Of a stretch of 64,000 nucleotides of DNA, positions 8,453-17,038 are shown one piece after another; position 1 is the first letter of the stretch, and the number at the start of each line of letters is the position of its first letter. The notes under the pieces were generated by a model. The model saw only the letters and a program-made list of their open reading frames with translations. It searched no databases and was not told the origin of the DNA. The stretch covers positions 930,001 to 994,000 of the forward strand of contig NZ_CP076457.1 of NCBI RefSeq assembly GCF_018866325.1, written 5' to 3'. The position numbers and the translations under genes are program-made. This DNA is from Streptomyces sp. YPW6. GTDB taxonomy: Bacteria; Actinomycetota; Actinomycetes; Streptomycetales; Streptomycetaceae.

Positions 8453-9037
8453 ATGCATCTCGACCTTCTGGCGGTCATCACGGCCTTCGGGCTGATCTTC
8501 CTCGCGGAACTCCCCGACAAGACGATGTTCGCCTCGCTGGCCATGGGAACGCGGATGCGGCCGCTCTACGTGTGGTTCGGCACGTCGTCCGCCTTCGTCG
8601 TGCACGTCGCCATCGCCGTCGGTGCGGGCAGCCTCATCGGGCTGCTGCCCGACTGGACCGTCAAGCTCGTCTCGGCCTCGCTCTTCGCTCTGGGCGCGTT
8701 CCTCCTGCTGCGCGGCAGCGGCGGGGACGACGATGACGAGGCCGAGGTCAAGACGGTCACCGGCTTCTGGCCGGTCTACTCGACCGCCTTCATGGCGGTC
8801 TTCATCAGCGAGTGGGGCGACCTGACGCAGATCACCACCGCCAACCTCGCGGCGAGCAACGGCACCTGGTCCACGGCCATCGGTTCGGCTGCCGCGCTGA
8901 TGTCGGTGTCGGCCCTGGCGCTGTTGGCGGGGAAGTTCATCGCGAAGCGCGTACCGCTGAAGACCGTCCAGCGCATCGGCGGCCTCTGCATGCTGGGTCT
9001 CGCCGTCTGGACGGCCGTGGAGATCTTCACCGGCTGA
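8453..9037 (+). CDS. TMEM165/GDT1 (UPF0016) family manganese/calcium exporter
   Basis: 194-aa membrane protein with six predicted helices in two repeats. The family signature E-x-G-D-K/R-T appears as AELPDKTMFASLAMGT near residue 17 and again as ISEWGDLTQITTANLA around residue 119. The acidic linker (GGDDDDEAEVK) between the halves is typical. Homologues export Mn2+ or exchange cations for protons; the upstream Mn2+ riboswitch points to manganese detoxification. Start ATG 8453 gives the standard family N-terminus; an AGAAAG stretch upstream is a weak ribosome-binding site. Confidence 0.88.
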   Translation: MHLDLLAVITAFGLIFLAELPDKTMFASLAMGTRMRPLYVWFGTSSAFVVHVAIAVGAGSLIGLLPDWTVKLVSASLFALGAFLLLRGSGGDDDDEAEVKTVTGFWPVYSTAFMAVFISEWGDLTQITTANLAASNGTWSTAIGSAAALMSVSALALLAGKFIAKRVPLKTVQRIGGLCMLGLAVWTAVEIFTG

Positions 9038-9050
9038 GCGGCGCCCGGCG

Positions 9051-9086
9051 GGGCGGGGGCGTGCCGGTTCCGGTGCGCCCCCGCCC
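9051..9086. terminator. Bidirectional terminator hairpin
   Basis: GGGCGGGGGCG (9051-9061) pairs perfectly with 9076-9086 around a 14-nt loop that holds its own CCGG/CCGG pairing. It lies between the convergent UPF0016 and ogt genes. Confidence 0.8.
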
Positions 9087-9090
9087 GCGC

Positions 9091-9618
9091 TCAGAAGAGG
9101 GCCGCCGCCTCCTGACGTGTGCCGCCGCTCTCGAAGGCGAGCAGCCGCTGCTTGCGGTCGAGGCCCCCGCCGTATCCGGTGAGGCTCCCGGAGGCGCCGA
9201 TCACACGGTGGCACGGGACGATGATCCCGACCGGGTTCTTTCCGTTGGCCAGGCCGACGGCCCGCGAGGCGCCCGGCTTGCCGAGTTCCGCGGCCAGTTC
9301 GCCGTACGTCCGGGTCTCGCCGTACGGGATCCTCAGCAGCGCCGCCCAGACACTCCGCTGGAACGGGGTGCCCGCGAGGGCCAGCGGGAGGTCGAAGGCG
9401 GTGCGCTCTCCCGCGAAGTACTCGCCGAGCTGCCGGACCGCTTCGCCGAAGGGCTCCGGGTCGGGTGCGCCGAAGGATTCCTCGGGCGGGCGGTGACGCT
9501 GTCCGGTCATGTAGAGGGCCGACAGGACGCCGTCGGTGGCGACGAGCGTCAGGGGGCCGTAGGGGCTGTCGACGACGGTGTGCCGCTGGGCCGGGGCCGT
9601 GGACGTCATGGGGGTCAC
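9091..9618 (-). CDS. ogt: Methylated-DNA--protein-cysteine methyltransferase
   Basis: 175-aa suicide repair protein that transfers the O6-alkyl group from guanine to its own cysteine. The active-site block PCHRVIGASGSLTGYGGG is complete (nucleophile Cys in PCHR), preceded by the DNA-binding helix region TPFQRSVWAALLRIPYGETRTYGELA and the Asn hinge in GLANGKNP. The N-terminal domain is short, as in bacterial Ogt. It starts 12 nt after the Ada-AlkA fusion gene stops, so the two are almost certainly co-transcribed as an alkylation-repair operon. Confidence 0.93.
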   Translation of the reverse strand: MTPMTSTAPAQRHTVVDSPYGPLTLVATDGVLSALYMTGQRHRPPEESFGAPDPEPFGEAVRQLGEYFAGERTAFDLPLALAGTPFQRSVWAALLRIPYGETRTYGELAAELGKPGASRAVGLANGKNPVGIIVPCHRVIGASGSLTGYGGGLDRKQRLLAFESGGTRQEAAALF

Positions 9619-9630
9619 GGAGCAACTCCT

Positions 9631-11103
9631 TCAGGCGGGCAGGTGGTTGATGGGGTGGTCGTCCACCGTCCAGAGGTACTGCACGGCGTACGCCCGCCAG
9701 GGGCGCCAGTCGGCGGCCCGCGCGGTGAGGGCGGCGGGGGTGGCGGGCAGGCCGAGCCGGCCGGCCGCGCGGCGGATGCCGAGGTCCGTGGGGAGGAAGG
9801 CGTCGGGGTCGCCCAGGGACCGCATGGCGATAGATTCGACGGTCCAGGGGCCGAAGCCGGGCAGCGCGGCCAGTTCGGCGCGCGCCCGCTCCCAGTCGCT
9901 GTCGGTGTCGAGCCGCAGCCGGTCCTCCGCGAGGGCGGCGACGAGCGTGGTGAGGGTGGTGCGGCGGGTCCGCGGCAGCGCGAGGGTCTCCGGGTCGAGG
10001 TCCGCCAGCGCCGCCGGGGCAGGGAAGAGGTGGGTGAGCCCGCCCTCGGGGTCGTCGACCGGAACGCCGTGCGCGGCGACCAGCCGGGCCGCGTGGGTGC
10101 GGGCGGCGGCGGTGGAGACCTGCTGGCCGAGCACCGCGCGTACGGCGAACTCCGCGCCGTCCACGGTACGCGGCACCCGGCGGCCGGGACCCGCGTCGAC
10201 CAGCGGGGCCAGCAGCGGGTCGGTGCGCAGCAGGGCGTCGACGGCGACCGGGTCCGCGTCCAGGTCGAGGAGCCAGCGGCAGCGGCTGATGGCCCGGGTG
10301 AGGTCGCGGGGGTCGGTGAGGGACAACCGGCAGGCGATGTGGCCGGGCTTCGGGGTCAGGGCGACGACGCCCTGACCGTACGGGAGGGTCAGCGTGCGCC
10401 GGTACGCCCCGTCGCGCCACTCCTCGACGCCGGGGACCGCGGTCGCGGCGAGGTGGCCGAAGAGGTTGCCGGGGTTGAGCGGCGCGCGGTACGGCAGGCG
10501 CAGCGCGATGACGCCGGGTACGGCGGTGGTGCGCGGACCCCGTGCGGCGCGGGTGCGCAGGTCGCCGGGGGCCAGGGCGAAGACCTCGCGGACCGTCTCG
10601 TTGAAGGTGCGGATCGAGGCGAATCCGGCGGCGAACGCCACCTGGGCCATGGGCAGGTCGGTCGTCTCGATGAGGAGACGGGCGGTCTGCGCCCGCTGGG
10701 CGCGGGCCAGGGCCAGCGGTCCGGCGCCCAGCTCGGCCAGCAGCTGGCGTTCGATCTGGCGGGCGGAGTAGCCGAGCCGGGCTGCGAGTCCGGGGACGCC
10801 CTCGCGGTCGACGACCCCGTCCCGGATCAGGCGCATGGCGCGGGCGACGGTGTCGGCGCGCGCGTTCCATTCCGGGGACCCGGGGCTGGTGTCGGGCCGG
10901 CACCGCTTGCAGGCCCGGAATCCGGCCTGCTGGCAGGCGGCGGCGCTGGGGTAGAAGGTCATGTTGCGGGTCTTGGGCGGCACGACGGGGCAGCTGGGGC
11001 GGCAGTAGATCCGGGTGGTGAGGACCGCGGTGAAGAACCAGCCGTCGAAGCGGGCGTCCTTCGACCGGACGGCCCGCACGCAGCGCTCGGTGTCGGTGTG
11101 CAT
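9631..11103 (-). CDS. Ada/AlkA fusion: methyl-sensing regulator plus 3-methyladenine DNA glycosylase
   Basis: About 490 aa in three parts. An Ada N-terminal zinc domain (1-80) has four Cys ligands in IYCRPSC and CKRC; one of these accepts methyl from phosphotriesters in Ada. An AraC-type DNA-binding segment (about 85-180) follows, then an AlkA N-domain and HhH-GPD glycosylase (about 195-485) with the hairpin GFGPWTVESIA and catalytic Asp in PDAFLPTDLG. It both senses alkylation and excises alkylated bases. No O6-methyltransferase domain is fused; the adjacent ogt supplies that. ATG 11103 follows a weak CTGGAACC; GTG 11121 is the alternative. Confidence 0.92.
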   Translation of the reverse strand: MHTDTERCVRAVRSKDARFDGWFFTAVLTTRIYCRPSCPVVPPKTRNMTFYPSAAACQQAGFRACKRCRPDTSPGSPEWNARADTVARAMRLIRDGVVDREGVPGLAARLGYSARQIERQLLAELGAGPLALARAQRAQTARLLIETTDLPMAQVAFAAGFASIRTFNETVREVFALAPGDLRTRAARGPRTTAVPGVIALRLPYRAPLNPGNLFGHLAATAVPGVEEWRDGAYRRTLTLPYGQGVVALTPKPGHIACRLSLTDPRDLTRAISRCRWLLDLDADPVAVDALLRTDPLLAPLVDAGPGRRVPRTVDGAEFAVRAVLGQQVSTAAARTHAARLVAAHGVPVDDPEGGLTHLFPAPAALADLDPETLALPRTRRTTLTTLVAALAEDRLRLDTDSDWERARAELAALPGFGPWTVESIAMRSLGDPDAFLPTDLGIRRAAGRLGLPATPAALTARAADWRPWRAYAVQYLWTVDDHPINHLPA

Positions 11104-11293
11104 GGTTCCAGGATGGTTCACCGGTCAGGGGCTTGACTGGCGGAAATCCGACACGGAGGTCCTGGGGCCGCCGCCCGTGGGCCGGTACGGGAGCCGGCTG
11201 CCTGTCCGGGGCCGTCCGATCACCTGCCGCGGTCGGGCCGCGCGGGCGCTCGGGCGGCCACGGCTGCGCCGGGGGCGGGGTGTCGCTGTCCGG

Positions 11294-12202
11294 TCAGGCC
11301 GCGCGGGCGCGGAGGCGGCGCAGCATGCGGGGGTCCTCGAAACCGACCGAGCGGGCGGCGGCGTCCATCGTCGCGCCGTGGCCGATGAGGTGTTCGGCGC
11401 GTTCGAGGCGGAGGGTCTGCTGGTAGCGCAGGGGGGTGAGCCCGGTGGCGCGGCGGAAGAGGCGGGTGAGGGTACGTTCGCTCACGCCGACGGCCGAGGC
11501 CAGGGCGGGCAGCGGAAGCGGCTGGTCGAAGCGGGCGTCGATGAGGTCCTGGGCGCGGTGCACGGTGTCGACGAGGTGGGACCGGTGCCGGAGCATCTCG
11601 CTGGACTGGGGTTCATGGCCGTTGCGGCGGGTGTGGACGACCATCTCCCGGGCCACCTTGGCGGCGGCGGCCGGGCCGTGCCGGGTCGCGACCAGGTGCA
11701 GCGCCAGATCGATGCCGCTGGCGATGCCGGCCGAGGTGACCACCCGGTCGTCAGCGGTGAACAGGACGTCGCGGACGAGCACCGCCCGGGGGTGGCGCCG
11801 GGCCAGTTCGTCCTGCACGTCGTGGTGGGTGGTGCAGTGGCGGCCGTCGAGCAGGCCGGCCCGGCCGAGCGCGTCGGCTCCGGCGCAGACGCTGGCCACC
11901 GTCCCGCCCCCGGCGTGGTGGTCCCGGAGGACCTGCAGGGAGGCGTCGCCGATGGCAGGGGCGCCGGCCGGGGTGGAGGTGCGCCAGCCGGGCACGACGA
12001 TCAGATCGTCGGGCCCGAGGTCGGGCCAGTCGGTCCCGGCCGCCAGCGGCAGCCCCTGGGCGGTGAGGACCTGTGGCTGCTCGGCGACGTAGGCGAGCGT
12101 GTAGGGGTGCCCGAAGTCCGCGGCTGTCGAGAAGACCTGCGCGGGTCCGGCCAGGTCCAGCAGATGGACTCCGGGCACCAGGAAGAAGACGATGCGGCTC
12201 AC
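11294..12202 (-). CDS. GlxA-family transcriptional regulator (DJ-1/PfpI plus AraC HTH)
   Basis: 302 aa. Residues 1-170 form a DJ-1/PfpI-like domain, with the elbow ASVCAGADALGRAGLL and HHDVQDE following; the C-terminal third carries two AraC-type helix-turn-helix motifs (LPLPALASAVGVSERTLTRL and MDAAARSVGFEDPRMLRRL). Members regulate nitrogen or aminoacid metabolism and often adjacent hydrolases. It starts 7 nt after an isochorismatase-family gene stops, so the two form one operon. The effector is unknown. Confidence 0.88.
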   Translation of the reverse strand: MSRIVFFLVPGVHLLDLAGPAQVFSTAADFGHPYTLAYVAEQPQVLTAQGLPLAAGTDWPDLGPDDLIVVPGWRTSTPAGAPAIGDASLQVLRDHHAGGGTVASVCAGADALGRAGLLDGRHCTTHHDVQDELARRHPRAVLVRDVLFTADDRVVTSAGIASGIDLALHLVATRHGPAAAAKVAREMVVHTRRNGHEPQSSEMLRHRSHLVDTVHRAQDLIDARFDQPLPLPALASAVGVSERTLTRLFRRATGLTPLRYQQTLRLERAEHLIGHGATMDAAARSVGFEDPRMLRRLRARAA

Positions 12203-12209
12203 GATTCGG

Positions 12210-12812
12210 TCATTGTGCCGGAAGACCTGCCGCGGCCTCCAGCTGGTCGACCGTCGCGATGGTGGCGAAGCGTCCGGCGAGGGCGTACTCGGTGCGTCGG
12301 ACGACCTCTGCGGCGGGCAGCGTGCGGGGGTCGGCCAGCAGTTCGGCGACGCTCCGGCCGGCGGGGGCGTCGCGGTGCGGGATGGGGTTGGTCGCGGTCG
12401 CGTCGACGACGAAGGTGACCTGGTAGCCGAGGTCGCTCGCGACGCGCGTGGTGGTCTCCACGCACTGCTCGGTGCGGATGCCGCAGACGGTGAGTTCGCG
12501 GATGCCGCGCTCGGTGAGGAGCTGTTGCAGGTTGGTGGTGGTGAACGCGTTGTGGGACGTCTTGTGGATCAGCGGCTCCCCGTCCGCCCGCTCCAGTTCC
12601 TCCATCAGCCGGACATGGCCGAGGGCCGGGTCGAAGACGTCACCGGTGCCGGGCTCGGAGTGCAGGACCCACACCACCAGGTCCCCGGCCCGGCGGGAGA
12701 GCCGGACCAGTCGGTTCACCTGGTCGGCGATCCTCAGGTCGGAGGTGGTCTCCCACAGCGGGCGGGCCCGGAAGGACTCCTGGACATCGATGACGACGAG
12801 TGCTCGGTTCAT
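12210..12812 (-). CDS. Isochorismatase-family cysteine hydrolase
   Basis: 200-aa cysteine hydrolase. Triad residues: Asp in VVIDVQESF (about residue 9), Lys in IHKTSHNAF, and Cys in CGIRTEQCVETT. The last block is characteristic of nicotinamidase/isochorismatase-like enzymes. No isochorismate pathway genes are nearby, so an amide or N-carbamoyl substrate is as likely. It leads a two-gene operon with the GlxA-type regulator. GGGGAC just before the ATG may serve as ribosome-binding site. Confidence 0.85.
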   Translation of the reverse strand: MNRALVVIDVQESFRARPLWETTSDLRIADQVNRLVRLSRRAGDLVVWVLHSEPGTGDVFDPALGHVRLMEELERADGEPLIHKTSHNAFTTTNLQQLLTERGIRELTVCGIRTEQCVETTTRVASDLGYQVTFVVDATATNPIPHRDAPAGRSVAELLADPRTLPAAEVVRRTEYALAGRFATIATVDQLEAAAGLPAQ

Positions 12813-13037
12813 GTCCCCAAGCCTGAGCCGCGCGGGCGGGGCGCGACAGGCCGCATCGGGTCCGGCAGCGGACCGATCCGGTCAGCGGCAGGACCGGCGG
12901 TGCGGGATCGCGTCGCGAGGACGCCGTGAGGCGGGAGCCCTCGGGGTGGAGGGTCACGCCGATCGCCCGGTCGTGGGCGGCCGGGCCGCCCTGCCGCCGC
13001 GGAGCCCGCCGGGACCGCCTCCGCGGCGGGTGCGGAC

Positions 13038-13574
13038 TCAGCCGCGCATCGCGAGGACTTCCTCGAACTCCACGTACGCGTGCGCGTCGAAGAGTACGAA
13101 GCGCACCTCCTCCACCGGCTCCACGGTCTCCGCCAGGACCGTGCGCACCGCGATCCGGGCACCGTCGTCCATCGGCCAGCCGTAGATCCCGGTGGAGATC
13201 GCCGGGAAGGCGATCGACTTGGCCCCCAACTCGGCTGCCAGACGGAGGGATTCGCGGTAGCAGGAGGCGAGCAGGGCGGAGCGGTCCTGGGCGCCGGAGA
13301 AGACCGGGCCGACCGTGTGCACGATCCACTGCGCGTCGAGGCGTCCGGCGGTCGTGGCGACGGCCTGCCCGGTGGGCAGCCCCTTTCCGTAGTGCGAGGC
13401 GCGCAGTTCACGGCAGGCGGCGAGGATGTCGGGGCCGCCGCGCCGGTGGATGGCGCCGTCGACTCCGCCGCCGCCGAGCAGCGAGGAGTTGGCCGCGTTG
13501 ACGATGACGTCGACGGACTGGTCGGTGATGTCGCCGCAGACCAGGCGTACGGCGGGAGAGACGGAGGAGCTCAT
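13038..13574 (-). CDS. Macrodomain protein (O-acetyl-ADP-ribose deacetylase-like)
   Basis: 178-aa single macrodomain. Hallmarks: GDITDQSVDVIVNAANSSLL with the catalytic Asn, GGGGVDGAIHRRGG for ADP-ribose binding, and SIAFPAISTGIYGWP with the distal-ribose loop. Homologues remove ADP-ribose from glutamate/aspartate or hydrolyse O-acetyl-ADP-ribose. No ADP-ribosyltransferase or sirtuin gene is adjacent. ATG 13574 gives a family-standard N-terminus, though no strong ribosome-binding site is visible. Confidence 0.92.
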   Translation of the reverse strand: MSSSVSPAVRLVCGDITDQSVDVIVNAANSSLLGGGGVDGAIHRRGGPDILAACRELRASHYGKGLPTGQAVATTAGRLDAQWIVHTVGPVFSGAQDRSALLASCYRESLRLAAELGAKSIAFPAISTGIYGWPMDDGARIAVRTVLAETVEPVEEVRFVLFDAHAYVEFEEVLAMRG

Positions 13575-13672
13575 GCGGACATCATGCCGCGCGCCGCGGC
13601 GCTGTGCCGCCCGGTCGGGGCGACCCGCCGGGCGCGCCCCGGTGCGCTCCGGTCCGAGGGCGGGCGGCTGCT

Positions 13673-15091
13673 TCAGGAGGCCGCCCGCAGGCGCCGCCAC
13701 GCGGCCCTGGCGGCGTGGTGACCGGACATGCCGTGCACCCCCGGTCCGGGCGGAGTGGCCGAGGAGCAGAGGAACACCGCGGGGTGCGCGGTGGCGTACG
13801 GCACGCGGGCGAGCTTGGGGCGGATCAGGGTCTGGAGCCCGGCGAAGGCGCCGCACGCGATGTCGCCGCCGATGTAGTTGGCGTTGCGGGCGGCCAGTTC
13901 GGGGGGTCCGGCGACCGCGCGGGCGAGCACGAGGTCGCGGAACCCGGGGGCGAAGCGCTCCAGTTGGCGTTCGATGACGTCGGTGGCATCGCCCTCCCAG
14001 CCGGCCGGGACGTGTCCGTACACCCAGAAGACGTGGCGCCCTTCGGGAGCCCTGGAGGGGTCGGTCAGGGTGGGCTGGGCGGTGATGAGGAAGGGGGCGC
14101 TGGGGTCGCGCCCTTCGACGGCGGCCGTCAGCGCCGCGTCGATGGCGGTGGCGGTGGGGCCGATGTGGACGGTGCCCGCGCGGCGGGCCTCGGGCGCGGT
14201 CCAGGGCACGGGGCCGGACAGCGCGTAGTCGATCTTGAAGGCGGAGGCGCCGTAGCGGTAGCGGTGGTAGGCGCTGCCGAGTCCGGCGATGCGGGCGAGC
14301 GCCGAGGGGGAGGTGTCGAAGATGTAGGCGCGGGCGGGCGGCAGCTCGTCCAGCCGCTTGACCTCACTGCCGGTGCGGATCGTGCCGCCGTTCTCCCGGA
14401 GCAGGGAGGCGAGGGCGTCGGAGATGGCCTGGGAGCCGCCGCGCGGCACCGGCCAGCCGTTCTCGTGGGCGGCGAGCGCGAAGACGAGGGCGATCCCCGA
14501 GGTGGCGAAACCGCTGGTGGGAGCTATGGCATGGGCGGCGAGCCCGGCGAACAGGCCACGGGCCTTCTCGCCCTGGAAGCGGCGGGAGACCCAGGTGGCG
14601 GGCTGGAGGCCGAGCAGACCGAAGCGGGCCAGCCGGTACGGGTCGCGGGGCAGGCTCTCCCAGGGGGTGCGCAGGAAGTCGGCGGCCAGGGTGTCCCAGC
14701 GGCCGAGGAAGGGGGCCATGAGGCGGCGGTAGGCACCGGCGTCGGCGGCCCCCAGCGTCATGGCGCTTTCGCCGACGGAACGGGTGAGGGCGGCGGCCGT
14801 GCCGTCGGGGAAGGGGTGGGCGAGGTCGACCTCGGGGTGCAGCCATTCCAGGCCGTGCCGCTCCAGGGGCATCGCCCGGAACGCGGGCGAGCCGATCCCC
14901 AGAGGGTGCACGGCGGAGCACGGGTCGTGCCGGAAACCGGGGAGGGTCAGCTCCTCGGTGCGCGCGCCTCCGCCGATGGTGTCGTGCGCCTCGTGGACCT
15001 CCACGGAGAAGCCCCGGCGGGCCAGTTCGGCCGCGGCGGTCAGGCCGTTGGGCCCGGCGCCCACCACGACCGCATCGAGCATCGACGGCAC
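13673..15091 (-). CDS. Phytoene-desaturase-like FAD/NAD(P)-dependent oxidoreductase
   Basis: 472-aa flavoprotein. N-terminal Rossmann fingerprint [20 protein letters not shown] (8-27) followed by [12 protein letters not shown]; the C-terminal FAD-contact segment ends in [17 protein letters not shown]. The architecture matches PYROXD2/CrtI-like amine or carotenoid oxidoreductases. No carotenoid genes are nearby, so a housekeeping redox role is more likely than pigment synthesis. Start: GTG 15091 has AAGGAG seven bases upstream and is preferred over ATG 15082. Confidence 0.85.
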   Translation of the reverse strand: MPSMLDAVVVGAGPNGLTAAAELARRGFSVEVHEAHDTIGGGARTEELTLPGFRHDPCSAVHPLGIGSPAFRAMPLERHGLEWLHPEVDLAHPFPDGTAAALTRSVGESAMTLGAADAGAYRRLMAPFLGRWDTLAADFLRTPWESLPRDPYRLARFGLLGLQPATWVSRRFQGEKARGLFAGLAAHAIAPTSGFATSGIALVFALAAHENGWPVPRGGSQAISDALASLLRENGGTIRTGSEVKRLDELPPARAYIFDTSPSALARIAGLGSAYHRYRYGASAFKIDYALSGPVPWTAPEARRAGTVHIGPTATAIDAALTAAVEGRDPSAPFLITAQPTLTDPSRAPEGRHVFWVYGHVPAGWEGDATDVIERQLERFAPGFRDLVLARAVAGPPELAARNANYIGGDIACGAFAGLQTLIRPKLARVPYATAHPAVFLCSSATPPGPGVHGMSGHHAARAAWRRLRAAS

Positions 15092-15214
15092 CTTGGGACT
15101 CCTTCGTCGGCCGGCAGTCGGACCCCCAGCGTATGCGGACCCACCGACAGCGCGGAGGCGGACCCCCGGACCCGGATGGCGACGGGCCCGGGTCCTCGGC
15201 GAGGGCCTGGGCCC

Positions 15215-15290
15215 GTGCGGCGGCCCGGCGCCCGTACGGCGGCCCGGGTCCCGAACGGCGGCCTGGGTCCCATGCGGCGGGCCGGGTCCC
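15215..15290. repeat. 19-bp minisatellite, four copies
   Basis: Four contiguous 19-bp units at 15215, 15234, 15253 and 15272, each close to GTACGGCGGCCCGGGTCCC. A second motif, GTCGTGGCCCCGGCGCC, follows about twice near 15307-15345. Intergenic, between the oxidoreductase start and the monophosphatase stop. Confidence 0.85.
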
Positions 15291-15347
15291 GTCGGCGGCG
15301 CAGCCGTCGTGGCCCCGGCGCCGTCGTGGCCCCGGCGCCGGTCTGCG

Positions 15348-16193
15348 TCAGCCGCCCGCCCGCAGCGCCGCCAGGATCCGGTCGGCGGTGGCCCGGTCGC
15401 GGGCCGCCGTGAACGGCAGGTCGTTGCCGCCCGCGATCCGGAACGGGACGCCCGCCAGGGTCGACTGCGCGCCGCCCGCCTCGGTGACCAGGAGCAGTCC
15501 GGCCGCGTGGTCCCAGGCGTACTCCCAGTTGAACGCGGTGGCGTCCAGCTCCCCGCGCGCCACCGCCAGGTACTCCAGGCCCGCCGAGCCGCAGGGCCGG
15601 GCCGCGATGCCGTCGGTGCGCAGGCCGAGCAGGGCCCGCTTCTGGGCGTCGGTCGTGTAGTCGGGGTGCGACATCGCCACGTTCAGCACGGCGCCGGGGG
15701 CGGGTGTCCCGGAGCGTATCGGGGTGCCGTTGAGCGTGGCGCCCCGGCCGCGCACGGCGACGGCCATCTCGCCGAGGACCGGTGCGTACGTCCAGGAGGC
15801 GTGGACCTCCCCGTGTTGGGCGAGGGCGACCAGCGTGCAGAAGCCGGCCTCGCCCCGGACGAACTGGCGGGTGCCGTCGACCGGGTCGACGATCCAGACG
15901 GGGGCGTCACCGCCGAGGGCGTCGTAGACCGCCGGGTCGGCGTGGACGGACTCCTCGCCGACGACGACCGAACCGGGCAGCAGCTCGGTGAGGGCGGCGG
16001 TGAGGTGTTCCTCGGCCAGCCGGTCGGCGGCGGTGACCAGGTCGTGCGGGCCGCTCTTCTCGATGATCTCGTGGGCGGCGAGCTTCCGGTGGCGGGGCAC
16101 GATCTCGGCAGCGGCGGCGGCGCGCACCGCGGCCTCGACCTCGGCGAGCGGCCCGGTGTCCCCGGCGGTCCCGTACAGGAAGTCATCGATCAT
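15348..16193 (-). CDS. Inositol-monophosphatase-family phosphatase
   Basis: About 281-aa Mg2+/Li+-sensitive sugar-phosphatase fold. Metal ligands are visible: GEESVHAD (Glu), [10 protein letters not shown] (Asp/Asp) and [15 protein letters not shown] with a late Asp. Substrate may be inositol phosphate, histidinol phosphate or 3'-phosphoadenosine phosphate; the sequence does not decide. Start: ATG 16193 has GGAGG only one base away; TTG 16205 in frame is the alternative. Confidence 0.88.
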   Translation of the reverse strand: MIDDFLYGTAGDTGPLAEVEAAVRAAAAAEIVPRHRKLAAHEIIEKSGPHDLVTAADRLAEEHLTAALTELLPGSVVVGEESVHADPAVYDALGGDAPVWIVDPVDGTRQFVRGEAGFCTLVALAQHGEVHASWTYAPVLGEMAVAVRGRGATLNGTPIRSGTPAPGAVLNVAMSHPDYTTDAQKRALLGLRTDGIAARPCGSAGLEYLAVARGELDATAFNWEYAWDHAAGLLLVTEAGGAQSTLAGVPFRIAGGNDLPFTAARDRATADRILAALRAGG

Positions 16194-16325
16194 GCCTCCA
16201 CCCAATCACGGCCGCCCCGCGAGACGGCCGCCGGGCGGCCGAAGGCGCTGGTCAGCGAGGGGCGGAAGGCGGGGCTGGGCACCATGGGTCGAGACGGGCC
16301 GACAGCGCCGGGCGTGCGGCGCGGT

Positions 16326-16786
16326 TCAGCGGCCGACGGCGTACCCCTGCATACCGCGCGGGTTGGCGGCGGCGGACAGGATGCCGGTGGCGGGGTCCCC
16401 GTACCGGGCCTCACGGTCGGCCATGGCGAGTTTGCAGCCCTCGACGAGCAGGTGGACGTAGTCGGCGGAGCCGTGCGCCGGCAGGTCGTCCGGGAGCAGC
16501 GCCAACTGCTGGAGGAACGCGGGACCCTGGCTCCAGCCGCCCGCCTCGGCCAGCGTCCAGCCGTTCCAGTCGTACGTGACGGGGGCTTCGTACGACACGG
16601 ACCAGCCGGCCAGGCCGGCGGCGGTGAGCGTGCAGGCGTGCCGCTCGCCGCTGGTGCCCAGGGTGAGGACCGCCGCCTGCCGTAGGAGGGCTTCGGCGAC
16701 GAACCCTTCGCGCCAGATCGTGCGGGCGGCCTCGATGCGGCCACCATGCCGAAGGCGCCCTGGAGGATGGGCCGGGTGGTGAACAT
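16326..16786 (-). pseudogene. Gamma-glutamyltransferase relic with internal deletions and frameshift
   Basis: Three colinear pieces of a YwrD-type gamma-glutamyltransferase remain in about 460 bp, where the family needs roughly 1.8 kb. A ribosome-binding site and N-terminus, MFTTRPILQGAFGMVA, starts at 16786. It runs out of frame near 16738. The next frame continues with a middle segment containing REGFVAEALLRQAAV and TYDWNGWTLAEAG, then VHLLVEGCKLAMADREARYGD. This joins directly to the C-terminal end (SAAANPRGMQGYAVGR and stop). The catalytic Thr region of the small subunit is gone. The pieces are mutually consistent, which indicates two deletions in one ancestral gene. A full-length secreted homologue lies at 57626-59443. 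Confidence 0.85.
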
Positions 16787-17038
16787 GCGGGCTCCCGATT
16801 CGCTGACGGCGCGCGTACGACGGTCGAGTCTGCACACAGAACGCGGCCGGGGACATCGCGCGGCGCCTTCGGTCCACGCCCGCTGAGCGAGTCCGGCGGA
16901 CACCGGCTGCGCGGCCCTGGCGGGAACGCGGCGTCCTGGGCGCTGCGCCGCGTTCGAGGACGAACAGGTCCTTCGAGGTCGGAGCCGTCCTGACGGGGCG
17001 TCGGCCCCGACGGGATCGGGGGTGGGAGCCGCGGCCGC

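Noticed and set aside
12813..13037. Possible short gene between the isochorismatase-like and macrodomain genes
   Set aside because: No ribosome-binding site, no motif and no consistent frame; treated as intergenic.
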